DNA from: Apostichopus japonicus
Taxonomy: Eukaryota > Echinodermata > Holothuroidea > Aspidochirotida > Stichopodidae
NCBI RefSeq assembly: GCF_037975245.1
Contig: NC_092579.1
Span: forward strand, 10,212,678 to 10,276,677
Length of the DNA: 64,000 nt
Direction of reading: 5' to 3'
Made by a program: the position numbers and the translations under genes. Within the stretch, counting starts at the first letter, position 1, and each line of letters begins with the position of its first letter. Shown here piece after piece: positions 1-14,567 of this stretch. The notes beneath the pieces were generated by a model. The model saw only the letters and a list, made by a program, of their open reading frames with translations. It made no database searches and was not told the DNA's origin.

Positions 1-3000
1 TACTTTGAAATGGCATCTTTCTCGTTCCATCACTCAGGGTGTAAACATGGGTGAAATTAGGGCTACGGAAGATCCTAATGGCCATGCAAGTATTGTAATT
101 TTGACACAGCTCATGCAGAATTAGCCATCACAGGGCTCCTTACCACTCAGCCATAATCGGACCACAGACAGGACCGAAGGGAGGGGAGAGGGGTTCACGT
201 CATCACCATAGATTCCATGTGTTCATTAATGGCCCCTAGCAAATAGGGATAAATAATGATGTATTTTTCATATTATATAGTTAGAGGAAAACGAAAGCCT
301 TCAAGATGAGCGGCATAATTGTTCTCGGAGCCCGGCCTAGCTGTCGACGATATTGACCACATATCAGATAGTGAATAGATCAGTATTTGTAATTGATACA
401 TTTGCAAACGTTTGCGAAACATACAGGGCTATATATGTAGCTTTCTTCGACGATGAAAACCAACAAGGAAAAAACAAAAACAGTAAAATATAAAACCCTT
501 TTCATTCTACACCACGTTACGTCACAGTTTGATTTCAGTGTCACGACTGCGTTTAGGTGGACACATCAGCAAGCTGAAGTTTTCAAATTGTAAAAAAAAA
601 ACAACGGACGGGTATTCTCAGCCGGTACCTGTGAAACGGGTGATCGGGGAGGGGTTTAAATCACAGGAAGAAGGTGTACACCTCCACCCCAACATTCTCA
701 CACACACAGACAACCGATTGAAATTTCTTCTCTTATCAAAATTTCTCTGTCCACACACGGCCCTGCGACTACCAGTTTATTGATAACACAATATCAACAT
801 ATACTTTGTATTGTTTACTGGCTTTATGACTCGAATTATAAGAACCAATATGACGGTTAACAGCTGTTTGTTAATGAGATATTTTTAACCATTCGTTATC
901 GACTATAACTTATGTCCCTATTTGCGATGTTCCTAATCCCCAAAGCGGTACAATACCTTTCCTTCTTTTAGGCCCCTAAACCCAGTTTACACCTTCACCG
1001 TATATCAGCTGGAACTTTGAAACTAGCTCTATATTGTACACATATTATATTTAAAACATTTATTCCAACGTCATATATGTCCACTTTACTCCTCCGTACA
1101 AAAACCCCTGTATCCGCGCGCCGCTCCGTTCGTCTTCGAGAACGAACTTGACTCCTCACCGACAACCAGTCAATGGTGACCCACTTTGACCTCGGGTCCG
1201 TGTCTGATTATTTTACAAACCCTCTCACCTTCCGACAAGCCTCCAATTATCTTAAGAAATAACAAATACTGGTTGAGGATATGTTTGTTGAATTACTCTC
1301 CCTGTGTCTAAACAGACTTAACCAACACAGCAGAGCTTATCTTCTTAAATCTATCTCATCGTAGACTTACTGAAGATCGCCACCGTCAGAAGAAAAAGGA
1401 GAGAAAATAAAGGCAGAATCTGACAAAACAAAATCCAATATAGATTGAGCGGTGAAATATTGTGTCGAGGAATTTAAAACTTGTTACTTTTACTTTAAAT
1501 GTGCCACCAACTTACCGTACTCCCTGTTTATGGGTGATATTTGTTCTACAAATAGTGTATAACCTATTGACTCGAATCATTGCTTTAACAAGTCATGTGA
1601 GGTCGGATCTTCCATATCGGAAAAGGATTGATTCAGAAATTTATTGTTTTTAAGGGTAACATTAATTTCATGAATATAATTTTGTTTTCTTTTGAAGCTA
1701 GTTGCTTTACATTATTTTTAGGGTAATACATCTAAATTTTTTTCATGTCCAGATATGATTTTTTCTTTTCTTGTGGTCGCTTTATTGTCAATTGCAATAA
1801 CAAGTTAAATAACAACAGGGATAAAAAGTAATAAAAGTAATTAAATAAAGAGCAAAATGTTCCCTATTAAATAAACTCATCTGATCACGTGATCAAAGAT
1901 TGTCAAAATATCGTTAGAGTAAATGGATTTCAGTTTTGAGTGTTGCGCTCCTTTATACTTTTGCAAAGATCAACGTTGTCCTGTAGTTTTGCAAAGATCA
2001 ACTTAGTTCAAGCAATTCTTCTGAAAAATAGTTATCATATAATTGTAAGATTAGCTAATCGAACATTTTTGGAAGCTGTGATGTGTTGGGATCTCTGTCA
2101 CATACATCTCTGTCACATGATGTTGACGATGGCGATGGTGATGACGATATTCTGGAAAATGTTTGGTCCACGAAAATAGGTGGTGGAAAGTGCAATACAG
2201 TGTGATACGCAACCATGCAGTAGCTGTACACATCTAACTTTGTATATATTAAGACAACAACCATGGTGTTATGCATGTTTGTAATAACGAAATATCCGAA
2301 TAGAACAATTAAACTGAAAATACACAGTTATTTGTGATAACTTGGTTACCATATCTATAATGATGCATGATAAATCTGATTACAGTGTTGTATCTCTGCT
2401 GAGTATTTATTTTATGTCTTTTTGTGATCGAAGGCAGGTATTTCCGAGAATAAACGTCACTGACTCGACTGCAGGTATTCTGAATCCTAGATAAAGAAAA
2501 GTAACGGTCTATATCTGAGATGTTTACAAGATTAATCTCTTAAGGTGGTCTGTTTAATAAAAACATTTAACGAATATCTTTGGTGGACGTGCTGAAGTGC
2601 TTGTAAGTTGCTGGGAAGAAAAAGAAACTCCCATCGAGTTTACCAACTTCAAAACTTGAAGTTACGCAAAACTTTTAACTATTGCAAGTTGTGATCTCTC
2701 ACCACTTGAATGTGTATTGGGTGGATAGGGGTAGGGGTGGGGTTAATGGGGTGACGGAGAGTTAAAGGGGGTTCGAGATACAAGTCATTAGGGTATATTA
2801 AACAGCATGTATGGAATGGTTTTCACAAGATAGAAGATTAATTTAAATTTGCATGATGACGTCACTACCTTAATTCGATCGGTCACAAGTAATGTATAGT
2901 GATATATTGGTTTTTACTAAAGAAAAATATTACAACCGACATCAGAAATTGGTGTTTCCTCATAATTAGTCAATAATATTTATTTATACTATTTACTCAA

Positions 3001-6000
3001 TATGATTATCACTACCATGTAATGTAACAGTATTCCTCTTTCTTAAAACAACACGTTTAAATTTAACAAGTGATCACCAGAAACTATGAATGTGTAACAT
3101 TCTCACCTCGTTACTTTAGTTGCAGTTTAACTGTAATGGATAATATTTAACTCATTTGTATTTTTTGTTGTTAATAAGCCATTGTCGTTTTAAATGTTTG
3201 AAGCTTTCGTATCCCACCGAAGCTCACGATTAGGTTCATGACGTGAGAAGGTTGTCTGATAACTAAACAATTAAAAAGCTTATCAATCGATATTCACTCT
3301 TTCAAATTTGTATGTACAAATTTATGTTGTTATCACTTCCCCAGACACAGGGGGGTGGGGGTGGAGGCGAGGTGACAAGGTTCACCTTGGCGTGGTTCCG
3401 AACGTTGCTTTGACCCCCTCCCCTCCCTCCCCCTATGTCGAGGTCACCGGTTATTATAGTCTACTAAGTCCATTTTAAACCCCTTATCTTCGCACCAAAC
3501 CTCTGCTTTCTCTTCTTTTTACTTCGCCGTTTCTCCATTCCTGAAAATAAAATCCTTTGTGGAAAGCGCGCTAGCTATAATTTATTACTGTAGCGACGAA
3601 AATAAGGGCAACTCTTCTGGTATGAGTCAAACATCCATTTCTTAAACATTCCGCAAATAGAATCATTGGATAATGTGTCACCTATAAACCTCATAACTTT
3701 ATGGATACTGTGTTTTCTTTCTTGCACAGTCAAATGTTTATTTGGAATAAATTTATAAATAGTTAACTATTTTTCCAATGATTTATTGCTTCTTTTACAT
3801 TTGACTCTTTTCTTCCCCTAACCGTTATTTTTCTGGTCACATTTTTTGGATCTATATAAATAACAAATAGGCGGGCAATCGGTGTCGATCAAAAACAATC
3901 CGTCGGCCGCCCGTTCATTGACAGTGGACTTCTGCAACCACTTCTGCGAGAGATCAAAGCCTATACCGTGATTACTAATGTAAAATGTTTTTAAGAAAAA
4001 ACGTCGTGACTTTATTTTCGTCTAATTTTCTAAACATCGGGAGGTTTTCAGCTTCACGTGTCTTTGATAGTAAATGTACCGATAACCAATTGGTTTGCAT
4101 TTTTTTTTTTTACTTTGAAAAATATCCAATCACTGTAAAGCAATTTATAAACAGTGGCAGATCAATTTGTCAGGGTTTGAAGGAAATTGCTTTTGACGGA
4201 AGCTGTGAGAGCGCCATAAAGGTAGGTCCTGGGATAGGGAGATACCGACGGGGTTCGGCGGTGGGTTCAAAGGAGCTCTCTGCCCCTTGTAGAGACAGTT
4301 AAGATGGGGAACAAACGCCAGACGATCGTGCAGGTGTACCTGTCTGTGTGAGAAGTATTGAAAACGATTGGAAATTGAAAACTGGGGAATGTAAAAATAG
4401 AACATGGAAGAGGTAAGAAAAAAGTGCACTGAAATAATTAAAAGATTTAATTGGTAAATGATCCGCGATGAGAATTGATAAACATGTGACGTCATCACGA
4501 GAATGTGACGTGAATTCTCAACGAGGGTTGGGTGGAGAAACTATGACGCAAGTTTAGAAGTTAGTAGAATCAGATACAGCTTTTCCGCAAATACTACGAC
4601 TTCGTTATTGGTTATATTAGGCTCAGTATATACCGTTGGTCGTGTTTTACAGAACGGGAGGAAGGGGCAAGGGTCAAGGGGCAAAGTGTGAATATTTCCA
4701 GTTGCTCATTCAATTTAACACCCCCCCCCCTCACTCTACCTCACGCAACCATTGACATATACATTAATCATTCAAACCGTCATTTGATACCTATAAGTGA
4801 TGGCTCGTTACGGGCTCATATCAATCTTCTTTGGAGAAAGGGCCTTTACCTCACAATGTTCTTTGGTTACCAATACTACAACAACAAAAAGCCAGCTAAA
4901 ACGTCAAGGGCCTACCGTTTATTTTTCCAAGGTACACTTCACGTATATAATACGGTTTATGAATGCATAATGTAATATACCTGATTTTGTTTGAATCACA
5001 TGACCTGACCCGAATCTACGGCACGTATACATGTACAGTTGAAATTGCAAACGGGAGTATCGAGATTATATTAATCCACCTGAACTCCTCAACCACCATT
5101 AGCCATTTTTACGCGACGATTTGTGGCCTCCTTTTCCCGCCACTTCCCCCCAACCAATTGTCAGTCTGTCTGTCTGTTTGAATATCTGTTTGTCTGTCTC
5201 CGAACGAAACCAATGGCAAGTAACATCCCCGCTCCCAAGGTCGTCGCTCTTTCTCACCTTAAACATTCCTCTTACTGTTCTCCTATTTTCCTCTCATCCT
5301 CTCAATTAATTTTCCTATGAAAACTGTTTTGACAAGTTGAAGAGGGTGTACCTTCCAAAACTACCTTCCATTACTCGGTTCAGACATAAGTTGACAACCG
5401 GTTGATATCTGTGTCAATTCGATTTATCATGTCTTGTCCTTTCTGGCGACTGGTGTCTCTTATCCCGTCATTGGATTTGCGAGAAGGACTCGACCACTTA
5501 TTTTTACGACTGTCCTGTAATTTGTATCATTTTCTATATATATATATATTTTTTTTTCTGGGGTGGACGTACTTTTGAGGTGAATTCTTGGACCGTTTGC
5601 GAGGAGAGGCTTGGTTTTTGTGGTTCACATGTTGACCGCTTTGTCATGGTTTCTGTTCTTCCCTCTCCATCATACGATGCTTACTAATTTGTCTCGGCAT
5701 TGTCTGACCATTAAACTTGGGTGTTGATATGCTTAATGAAACGATTTACGTATATGACATTGACATTAACGAGCTTGTTGACAATAACGCAGTTTTTCGC
5801 AGTAATGGATAACGAGGTTTTGATAACCGTATTTGTTGTCACTTTCAACTTTGTCACTTTTTACCAGCAAACATAGACTTTGGAGGTTAACAAGTACTTA
5901 TTTGGAAAGAAGAACATAACAACCTAGGTATGTAGTTTTACGGACCAGCTTTTGTGGAGAAATCTGCTTCCTGGAAGAAATCAATAGCACAGACGGCCTT

Positions 6001-8501
6001 CCATATTGCGAAAGGAATTGTCGTCTGTCGTTTATATATAGACTATAAACTACAATTTGCTAATGTTTTTTTTCAGGGAAGTGTTCATAACTTTGACATA
6101 CGAATGCTTGGTCAGTCATAATATGCATATATGAATCGGGGATCCAGAAGGCCCCTTCGTATACATACATCCGTGGTGTATAGAAACCATGGAGCTCAAA
6201 GTAATTGTTACCGGTTTCGTGATGTTTGGTTTTCGCGCCTTGCATGGAATGTCGATCTGTGTCCAACTGCAGGGGCGCCACCACAAATGTCTTATTTTCT
6301 TTATGGAAGGGAGGGGCGGGGGAGGTTGTGGAGAGGAGGTTTGGTAAATGGAGGGTGCTTAGGTGCAAAAGGGTGCTATATTGTGTAACTATGAAACACT
6401 GTTGAAGAATGTTCAACTGTTTAGAGGTTGTACAGTTCATACATGTTAAATATTTTATGTACCGTGTATATACTCAATGATTTTTGTTGTTGTTGCAATG
6501 ATCTGTTTATCAGTGGGGTACGGGGAGGGGCTGAAAAAGGAGTCCATAGGGAGGGGAGGGCTAAAGACCCCCTACAAGTATAGTCACGTGATACTTTAAA
6601 CAATGTTAATGGAATAAAGACTGTGCAAATTTATATTTTGCATATTATTAACAGTAATATGAATAAAAGTCTCCCAGTGACGGAACTGCTTGAAATCAAA
6701 TTAAATAATTTTTCATCTGCTAGTTAATATTCAGTTTGGTTGAAAATCCACCAGGAAGTTTGATCGATTGCTATCCTATTTGGAGTAAAAAATCCGAATA
6801 ATCGGTATCCAACGCCAATACCTGCTTTACACATAGGGCCTGCGAGGCAGTCTACTCGCATGTATCTGAAGGTGGGTGGGGGGGGGGGGGCTATGACAAC
6901 TATACCATAGTATAACGTCATGTCTGCATGTGGCAGTTTTCTCTGTGTAAATGGTCGTTGGATGGTTGATATGAAAGTATCGCATATAGCCTAAAACTTG
7001 GTGGATCTAGGTCTAATATTCGCCCCTTGATCTTCAGAGCGACAGGTTATCTACAAAAAAAAAACTGCTATTACTCATCGGTGTCGAGCCGACACCCTGT
7101 GGAGAATTCTAGGAAATTTGGTCTCAGACATCAAGAAACATTGTATTCATCTCTAAGAGGAATACGCAATAATACATCACTTTTATTAAATCAATTCAAA
7201 TATTCTTAACGGGAAACAATATTGATGTGTTATATTTCATAATTTACACAAATTCTGAAGACCTTTTTTTGAAGTGAAGTTTTTTTCCCCTCAACGTTGA
7301 CCATATTACAGCGTGCCGCTGTTATTTAAAAAAAAGAAGGGGGGGGGGGGGGAAATGGGTTAAATAGTGATTTGGGTTTGTTATAATGATGTATGGCATG
7401 TTATAATGGGGGGGGGAGGGGAGGGGAGCCAAGGCTCTCATTGTCTTTGGTTCTTCCAGAATTTTAGCGACTGGATAATACGGGATTATGTGATTGGATT
7501 TGCGCATGCGCGGCGAAAACGTTATTTTGGAATAGCGAAATACATAGTCGTCTATAGATTTATAGTGCTAATTGATTCACAGTTCATCTTTATTTCATGA
7601 ACTATTGGAAGAAATAAGTTGAAATTCCTTGATATCAAACTTCACGAAATGAAGCCAGTAAGATGTTTGTATTTGTGCTATGGATGCCATGTAGCTATAC
7701 AACACACACGCATGCGCAGTACGTAATCAGTATGAAACAGCATAGCGCTAACTTGTTAAACTGACGGTTGATGCGCAAACATTCATGAATTGTACAAAAC
7801 CATCATGAAATTAAAGTACGGAAGTAAGAAAACCAGAAAAAGTGCGAAATTCTGTTAACATGTATAAGTGTTGTTTATATTTAACCCTGTACATGTTCTT
7901 GTTATATAGGACTCAATTGACGCTAAGGATAAGTTAAAATTAGATTTTAGCCAAAGTTGCATACATACTACAATCTATAACAATAGTGCGAGTAGTTTAC
8001 GCAGTATATTGAGTTGGCTCCGATTAACGCGGATAAACATGTAAAATGCGCTTTTGATTTCTGGTTTCCATGGCAATTTCATATTTAACCAAATGATTGA
8101 TAAGTGATAAGAACTACACCCTCTAGTTTATTCCCCCGCTCTGGATGCTAATTAACATAAGATTAATATTAATCAATATTCGTTTCTAACATATTTATGT
8201 CCCATATTGTAATATCTTGCGAAAACGTGCGGCCGTAATCACTTGAGCAAGTCTTAAGGATAGGGCTATCAGATATGAGATGGAAGTATACAGTTATTGT
8301 TAATAACTTCCGAGGCTATACTACCGACCCATGGTTACTATCTCTATTTGGAGATTGCATGAATCTGTTGAGAAACTGTATATGGATATTAAAAGCTACT
8401 GTAGTTATTCCTATACTCTCTAAATATACTAAGACACCAACACAGAAGGCGAATAGAGTAGGTGAACTTGATCACTTGAGGAGAAGAATTGCTTCCATAT
8501 A
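1..8501. other. Gene-poor flank, no supported gene
   Basis: No open frame here gives a recognisable protein, and no exon with convincing splice sites and conserved residues was found. Visible content is AT-rich DNA with scattered G or C tracts of 8-15 bases (near 4722, 6877, 7339 and 7408), a short TCTG run near 5162, and a direct repeat of about 16 bases around 1960 and 1990. The longest frames (105-126 codons, 3985-4302 plus, 4145-4498 minus and 6060-6440 minus) overlap one another on opposite strands or cross low-complexity DNA, and they look like chance. Confidence 0.6.
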
Positions 8502-8807
8502 TACGAAAGCCAGTTAGTGCCATTCAAGTGTAAAGTTATTCATTTGTAATAACAAATTAATAGTTTTTGTTATAACACATGTACAAATAATATTACATAT
8601 TCATTATTTGTTATACAAATTAATAATTCCTTATTACAAAGTATTAATATGTTTTTTACACATTATTAATTTATTAAAACATGTTATTCATTTCTTATTA
8701 TAAATTAATAATTTCATATTATAAATTAATAATTTATTATGAAAAATTGATAATTTGTAATACCAAATTAATAATATATACTTGAATGGCACAAACAGGC
8801 TTTCGTA
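8502..8807. mobile_element. Snap-back MITE, TA-flanked, AT-rich interior
   Basis: The two ends are inverted copies. From 8502 inward the sequence reads TACGAAAGCC, then AGTTAGTGCCATTCAAGT. The reverse complement from 8807 reads TACGAAAGCC, then TGTTTGTGCCATTCAAGT, so about 29 bases match with three mismatches. The interior is almost entirely A/T and is itself built of inverted AATTAATAAT-type blocks, so most of the 306-bp unit can fold back. The TA at each edge fits a Tc1/mariner-type TA target duplication, which is inferred. No transposase is encoded, so it is non-autonomous. An open frame from 8275 ends inside its left terminus and is not credible as a gene. Confidence 0.75.
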
Positions 8808-9331
8808 CAAACTGCGCCTGAAGCTAACAGAGTTTTACGATCCTTGATGATCTGAGACCACAGACACTCATTGAGGGCGTATTCAATTTGGTCATGGACC
8901 CAAAGGGGGTCGTGACCAACAACAAGACACTTGACACAACCTATCGCAGCAGGATATTATATTTATGACATTGAGGCTTCATTTTAATGTTAGTTCAAGT
9001 TCAAAAACATGACAAATGAGGGAATTTGAAACCTTTGAAGTTGGCCTTATACGAATCGGTTTTTTCTTGCTCTATCCTACTGCCTATTCATGAGTACTCA
9101 TCCAATCTGTCATTCTCATTGGTTGAATGTATAAATTGTATAACTGTGCTATTGTTCAAATCATCTCATTACGATAGCTTATAACTGTATTTACATGCAA
9201 GTTTATGTTTTGACACAGCTCAAAACATCGGGAAAAGGGGGGAGAAGCAGGGGGACACAATTTCATCTCCGGTGCCAGTTAGATTAAACAAATCAAAATA
9301 ACGGAAATTAGAACGTTTTAAAATTACAGCG

Positions 9332-9341
9332 TATATAAAAG
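9332..9341 (+). promoter_or_regulatory. Possible TATA box
   Basis: TATATAAAAG matches the TATA consensus and is followed by about 200 bases of more balanced composition, including a short ATG frame at 9395 (GPRRATAG, 13 codons). No conserved protein or splice structure follows, so this may be chance in AT-rich DNA. Confidence 0.2.
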
Positions 9342-9852
9342 AGGTTCTTTCCGTAGTGAGAGGGTTTATCCAATCGATGTGTTGTGATATCAGCATGGGA
9401 CCTCGACGGGCGACAGCAGGTGTCGTTTTACGGTAACCACGAGGCCGACTGCTTCTGGCCCCGAGCTAACGAAACTACTCATCCTTGCTAGCTCAGATGA
9501 TGAGGAAATTTCGAGGAAATCGTCAAAAGTAATATCTTTATTTCTTTAGATAAAATTTATCCTCTCACGCTGGTCACAGCTGATTGTAAGTTTCGAAGAG
9601 GTTGGATTTATTTTCTCATGTCTTAGTTTTCTCAAGACAAGTTGAAATGTGAAGGGAAAAGAAAAAGAAGCAGTCACCGAACACCTGATTCTAAACGAAA
9701 TCTTCTCAAGTTCAAGTGTTATCGATTTGTTTTTTAAAGCAAAGTTAAATTTCTCCCTACTCCGAGGTTTGTATTTCTACCAATGAGAACTCTAAATTGA
9801 ATTATATAAAGTACCGTAACACATGTAAAGTTAGACGTGATGAAGAATAAAT

Positions 9853-9890
9853 AATGATGATGATAATGATGATGATAATGATGATGGTGG

Positions 9891-9939
<49 letters not shown>

Positions 9940-9967
9940 AATGATGATGGTGGTGATGGTGATGATA

Positions 9968-10005
<38 letters not shown>
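9853..10005 (+). repeat. ATG/GAT trinucleotide microsatellite
   Basis: About 150 bases of nearly uninterrupted GAT units with a few AAT and GGT variants. It creates a spurious poly-methionine frame. Confidence 0.95.
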
Positions 10006-10611
10006 ACTCGTGATTAATATATTAGTGTCACGAACATATCATAGTTGACGATGGAACTATTATACCGAAACATATCTATATGTCTACAAATATCAGCTTC
10101 ATTGCTAAAAAAGAAATAAATAATAGCCAACTAAAGGCCGAACTTTGAAAAGGTTTCCAAATGGTTTATCTGCTTAATATTTATTTCATACTGCTTCGAA
10201 ATGAAGCATCGCTCACTGGTATACCTTGCACCGGTCCGCGTTCAGTTGTGGGGTTTCTATAGATGTGCATTTGTGGACCTGTTGCTTCATTACACTATTT
10301 TGAACGTTTCAAAATCGTGACGTCACTAACGGTCTCTCGGTGAACTATTTAAGGGATTAAACAACTAAACATGCAGATGAACATTATGATGTGAAGTTAT
10401 TGGATTTGAAAAAATGGGAACGATTTACAGTAGATTATGTTTTTATGTGGATATATCTATCCCAAAAAATGATTTTTGGCTTCAAGAAAAGGAACATGCA
10501 TAATATTTCTAAACATCCTGCAGATGAAATTTGTATATATTCAATTTCTGCGTATCGTTTTCAAGATTACATAATTTGAAGTTGACACGGGTTTGTGTTC
10601 AAAGTTAGTTC

Positions 10612-10882
10612 GAAGCAAACAGGTGTGATGTCACAGGAAGCAAACTGACTATAGATTTGCTTTTTTATGTTTTACTAAAAAATTATGTATCCAATTTCCT
10701 TTCTTCAGAATTGGGATAATACAGCTCAGCATTGGACACACTACAGTCATTGGCATAGTATTACCTTTACATCCCGATATAGGTCAAGTCCAAAGGTAAC
10801 AAAAAATAATAAAGGGCAACATAAAAGAAAAACAACCATTTTGCTGCTAGCGCGCAACTATGACGTCACACCTGTTTGCTTC
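10612..10882. repeat. Inverted repeat pair around a 227-bp core
   Basis: A 22-base sequence at 10,612-10,633 (GAAGCAAACAGGTGTG then ATGTCA) recurs inverted at 10,861-10,882 with one mismatch (ATGTCA versus ACGTCA). The unit could be the ends of a small non-autonomous element or a local inversion duplication. No target duplication was identified. Confidence 0.45.
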
Positions 10883-11869
10883 AAGTCATTTATGGTACAA
10901 ACTGTGACAACTTTAAACATAAGAAGCACGCCATATGATTTCTGGGGGATGCTTAGAATGTGTTCTCCATTAGTGAAAGAGGTATTCTCATCTAGACTAT
11001 ATACCCTTTTCAGAGTACACACATTCTTTGAGGTTACCAGGTTCGCAAATTAAACTCTCCTGTTGCTTCTCACAGTGTGGTATATGATCCCCCCTCGAAT
11101 TCATCCACTGTTTTATTAGCCCAGATCCTAAAAAAAGAGTAAATTTTGACTTTCGCTTTACAAGACATCGAATATACTAAAAAAATATATATATATATAA
11201 AAAAAAAACATCATGATGTGAATTTGACCACGGTTTTCCTGTATAACTGATCTTTATTACATTTTATTATTTTCCGGGGGGAGAGTGTGTATTTTACAGA
11301 CCTATAACGTTATGTTCAGGGAGGTCTCGTCAGAACCAGACCTGTCCCACTTAGGTTATACTTTTATGAGTTCTCCGCGACAGTTAAACCAACTTCTACT
11401 GTGGAAATGATATATGGTAAAATAATCTTCTCGGAGTTTATGCATCCATATTTATACAAAGTAAAGGATAGATATACATCGTTACACAAGAGGTAAAATT
11501 AGCTTCTTGGGTTCATAATTTTTAGTTTATGTAGTCTTTTTTATGTGTTTTAAAAGAAGAAGGACGAAAATTGGTTGCTCGGTGAGTGTTACATGAAATT
11601 ATTCACAAGTGTGAAGGTTTGATATTTTGTGTGGTCGGGGTTTATAGGAGGCCAAATGGCCGATCTCTGTACATATATTTGCCTTGGACTATTTGGCAAA
11701 CCAATATAAAGTTCAGGATTGAAGGGAGAATTTTTTTTCTCTTTAGGGTTGCTGTGTGTCAAAAGGTTCGTCGGGTTAGATAGTGGAGATGTACCAGCTT
11801 AACAAAAACCCTCAAAAATATAGTATTAGAAGGATTGATTCTTTTTATTAGGAAAAACCAAAACACAAT

Positions 11870-12556
11870 ACAAGACGAAGCGATGCGATGCGATGCGCTG
11901 CGTTGAAATGTGATGATATGAGAGATGAGATGCGATACAATGTAATGCAACGCACAGCAATGCCATGCAATACAATACAATGCAATACAATACAATGCAA
12001 TACAATACAATACGATATGATACGATACGATACAATACAAAACAATACAATGCAATACAATACAATGTAATACAACACAATACGATACAATACAATACAA
12101 AACAACACAATACAATGCAATGCAATACAATGCACGACAATACAATACAATGCAATACAATACAATGCAATACAATACGATATGATACGATACAATACAA
12201 AACAATACAATGCAATACAATACAATACAATACGATACAATACAATACAATACAAAACAACACAATACAATGCAATGCAATACAATGCACGACAATACAA
12301 TACAATGCAATACAATACAATGTAATACAACACAATAAAATACGATACAATACAATACAATACAAAACAACACAATACAATGCAATGCAATACAATGCAC
12401 GACAATACAATACAATGCAATATAATATAATACAAAACAATACAACACAATATAATGCAATACAATACAATACAATACAACACAATGCAATACAATACAA
12501 TGTAATACAATACAATACGATACGATACGATGCAAAACAGTGCAATAAAACACAAT
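11870..12556. repeat. Pentanucleotide (AATAC/AATGC) array
   Basis: About 690 bases of 5-bp units, mostly ACAAT with TACAA, TGCAA and CGATA variants. The period has no stop codon in several frames, so frames of more than 200 codons appear on both strands. They are composition artefacts. A longer unit beginning CAAAACAACACAATA recurs at 12,098, 12,253 and 12,363, at spacings of 155 and 110 (both multiples of 5), showing segmental duplication inside the array. Confidence 0.95.
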
Positions 12557-14543
12557 TAATGCATGAAGTAGTTGGTTATATGCATGTGTAACCGAGACCC
12601 ATCCCCACCCCTACACAAAAAGTGTCCCACCGTCATCACTTACAATGCGCAGTGCACCACGCACTACAAATTCTATGATACAGATTATGTTCAGCCTAGG
12701 ATATTTAAGTACATCACTATTTGTGATTAAGATGTTTTTTTAAATTTCAACTACGCATGCGGCATGTGAAATACATTAGACTTAAACCAGTCAATTGCAG
12801 CCCAAGTTTAAAAGCGAAAAACCCTCTTTTATTTGTAACGGTTTTAATGCGGCATGGTACGTACAAAATTTGAAATCATCTGTATGTTGCGAACATTTCC
12901 AAATCGAACTTAAAGTGACAATGTTTAATATAATGTAATAGTTTTAGTCGATCATATCTATATTGCAGGCTATGGTTGAAATAAAATATTACATCGCTGG
13001 TTTATTGACATACATATTGAACTATACACTTTGAGAATAGTCAGTCACTCATGAAACAGCCACGGGCACGATAAACCAATCAACTCGACCCAGGCTCTGA
13101 ACCCCAGTCCCATAGTTTAATTGAGTCTAACTATGTGATCACGACGGTGTTACGTCACTAGTCAGTATCACGAGTCCATTCGAAAGTGAATAGATACTGC
13201 ACGTGATCTTGGTTAACGGTTGTTGAGTGATCTACGCTGTGCACAGTGTATATGTAAATCACTTACCCACGATCTTAGCCAGGTCGAGAAGTGATCAAGT
13301 ACAAGTCTATGGAAAGCTACGACTGACGTGTGGCGGTATGCCTATGTAGAACAAATGTAAGAACTTCATCTATATAGCGAAGTATAGCACCTATTTCCGG
13401 AACAATTCTAGAAAGCGAGGGCGTACTTCGTATTTACACACTTCTAATAAGAGACACTAGCAATATCGCAACAGCTTTCATGATGCAGACAGACTTCCTG
13501 CCTGCTGTGTTGCGGTCACAATTAGGTGTGAAGTAAGTCGCCAAGGAAAAATGGAAAAGATAGGTGCATACTGGGACAAGGGATGAGGGAAGAGTTGGGG
13601 GAATTGTTCACTTTTAATCACCCCTGTGATTCGTTCACATTTGACCCGAAAGTAAACATATATACCATTCTTGCTTCTTCGTAAACGTAAGAATGGTTGA
13701 AAGATATGTATTTGAAGGTATCTCGTCATAAGTCTTCTCACAGAGGGTGTAGGGGTGGGTGTGTGGGGGAGGGGGAACCAGAGTAGCAAATCTTACCAAA
13801 GATTACCTGTGCTTTAAATTGACCCATGAGGAATATAATCTTGGGCAGACGAACGGGCAAATTCTCCCCTCCCTTCTCTCCCCTCTAGTTATTTCTAGAA
13901 AACACAATTTGATGAAGCGGCAAATATCATCTGTTGCGCATGCGTGATTGAATGAGTCAATTACACTTCAGTTCTGCCACTAAATTTAGGTTGATAAATG
14001 GGAGATTATTAACTCATTGTGTATTTGATATAGCAGTTGCTTCGAGAGCTTGAAGATTTAACAAAAAAAGAAGGATTCGTTGATCCTTATATGTTTACAT
14101 TAGGTTTATGAAAATTGTTTACAAACGGTATTGAGGTTTGGAAAGAGATTACTAACCGTGTTTGATAAGCGACCAAAATTGGGGTAAAAAAACACCAGGG
14201 TTAACTTAAGTTCCCGCTGCAAGAAAGTACAATAGACAGTACATTCATGGCCTGTATAACTAACACCGAGAGTAAAGGAGGAGTGTGTCGTCGTGCATGC
14301 AGCGCCATTGTAATGGGGGGGGGGGGGGGAGGTGTGAATTAAACACGTTGGGCATGGATCCATGACACGACGGTTCATCAAAGAAACTGAAAAGTGCGCT
14401 GACCAGTAGGGGTTTAGACTGTGGTCAGTTTTAGAGTAAACATACCAAGATGAATTTCTAGATTAGATATGTTATTATTATTATTTTTTGGCTTCGAAGA
14501 TGAATTATTACAATTTGGAAGGTTTTTGATGCATTGTCAGTAA

Positions 14544-14567
14544 GTGAGAGAGAGAGAGAGAGAGAGC
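14544..14567. repeat. GA dinucleotide run
   Basis: Short perfect (GA)n tract. Confidence 0.8.

Noticed and set aside
9854-10048. Poly-methionine frame
   Set aside because: Translation of the ATG/GAT microsatellite.
11759-12591. Long open frames of 208-264 codons on both strands
   Set aside because: They are the 5-bp repeat read in frame (repeating CIVLY or NTIQY) and have no coding signal.
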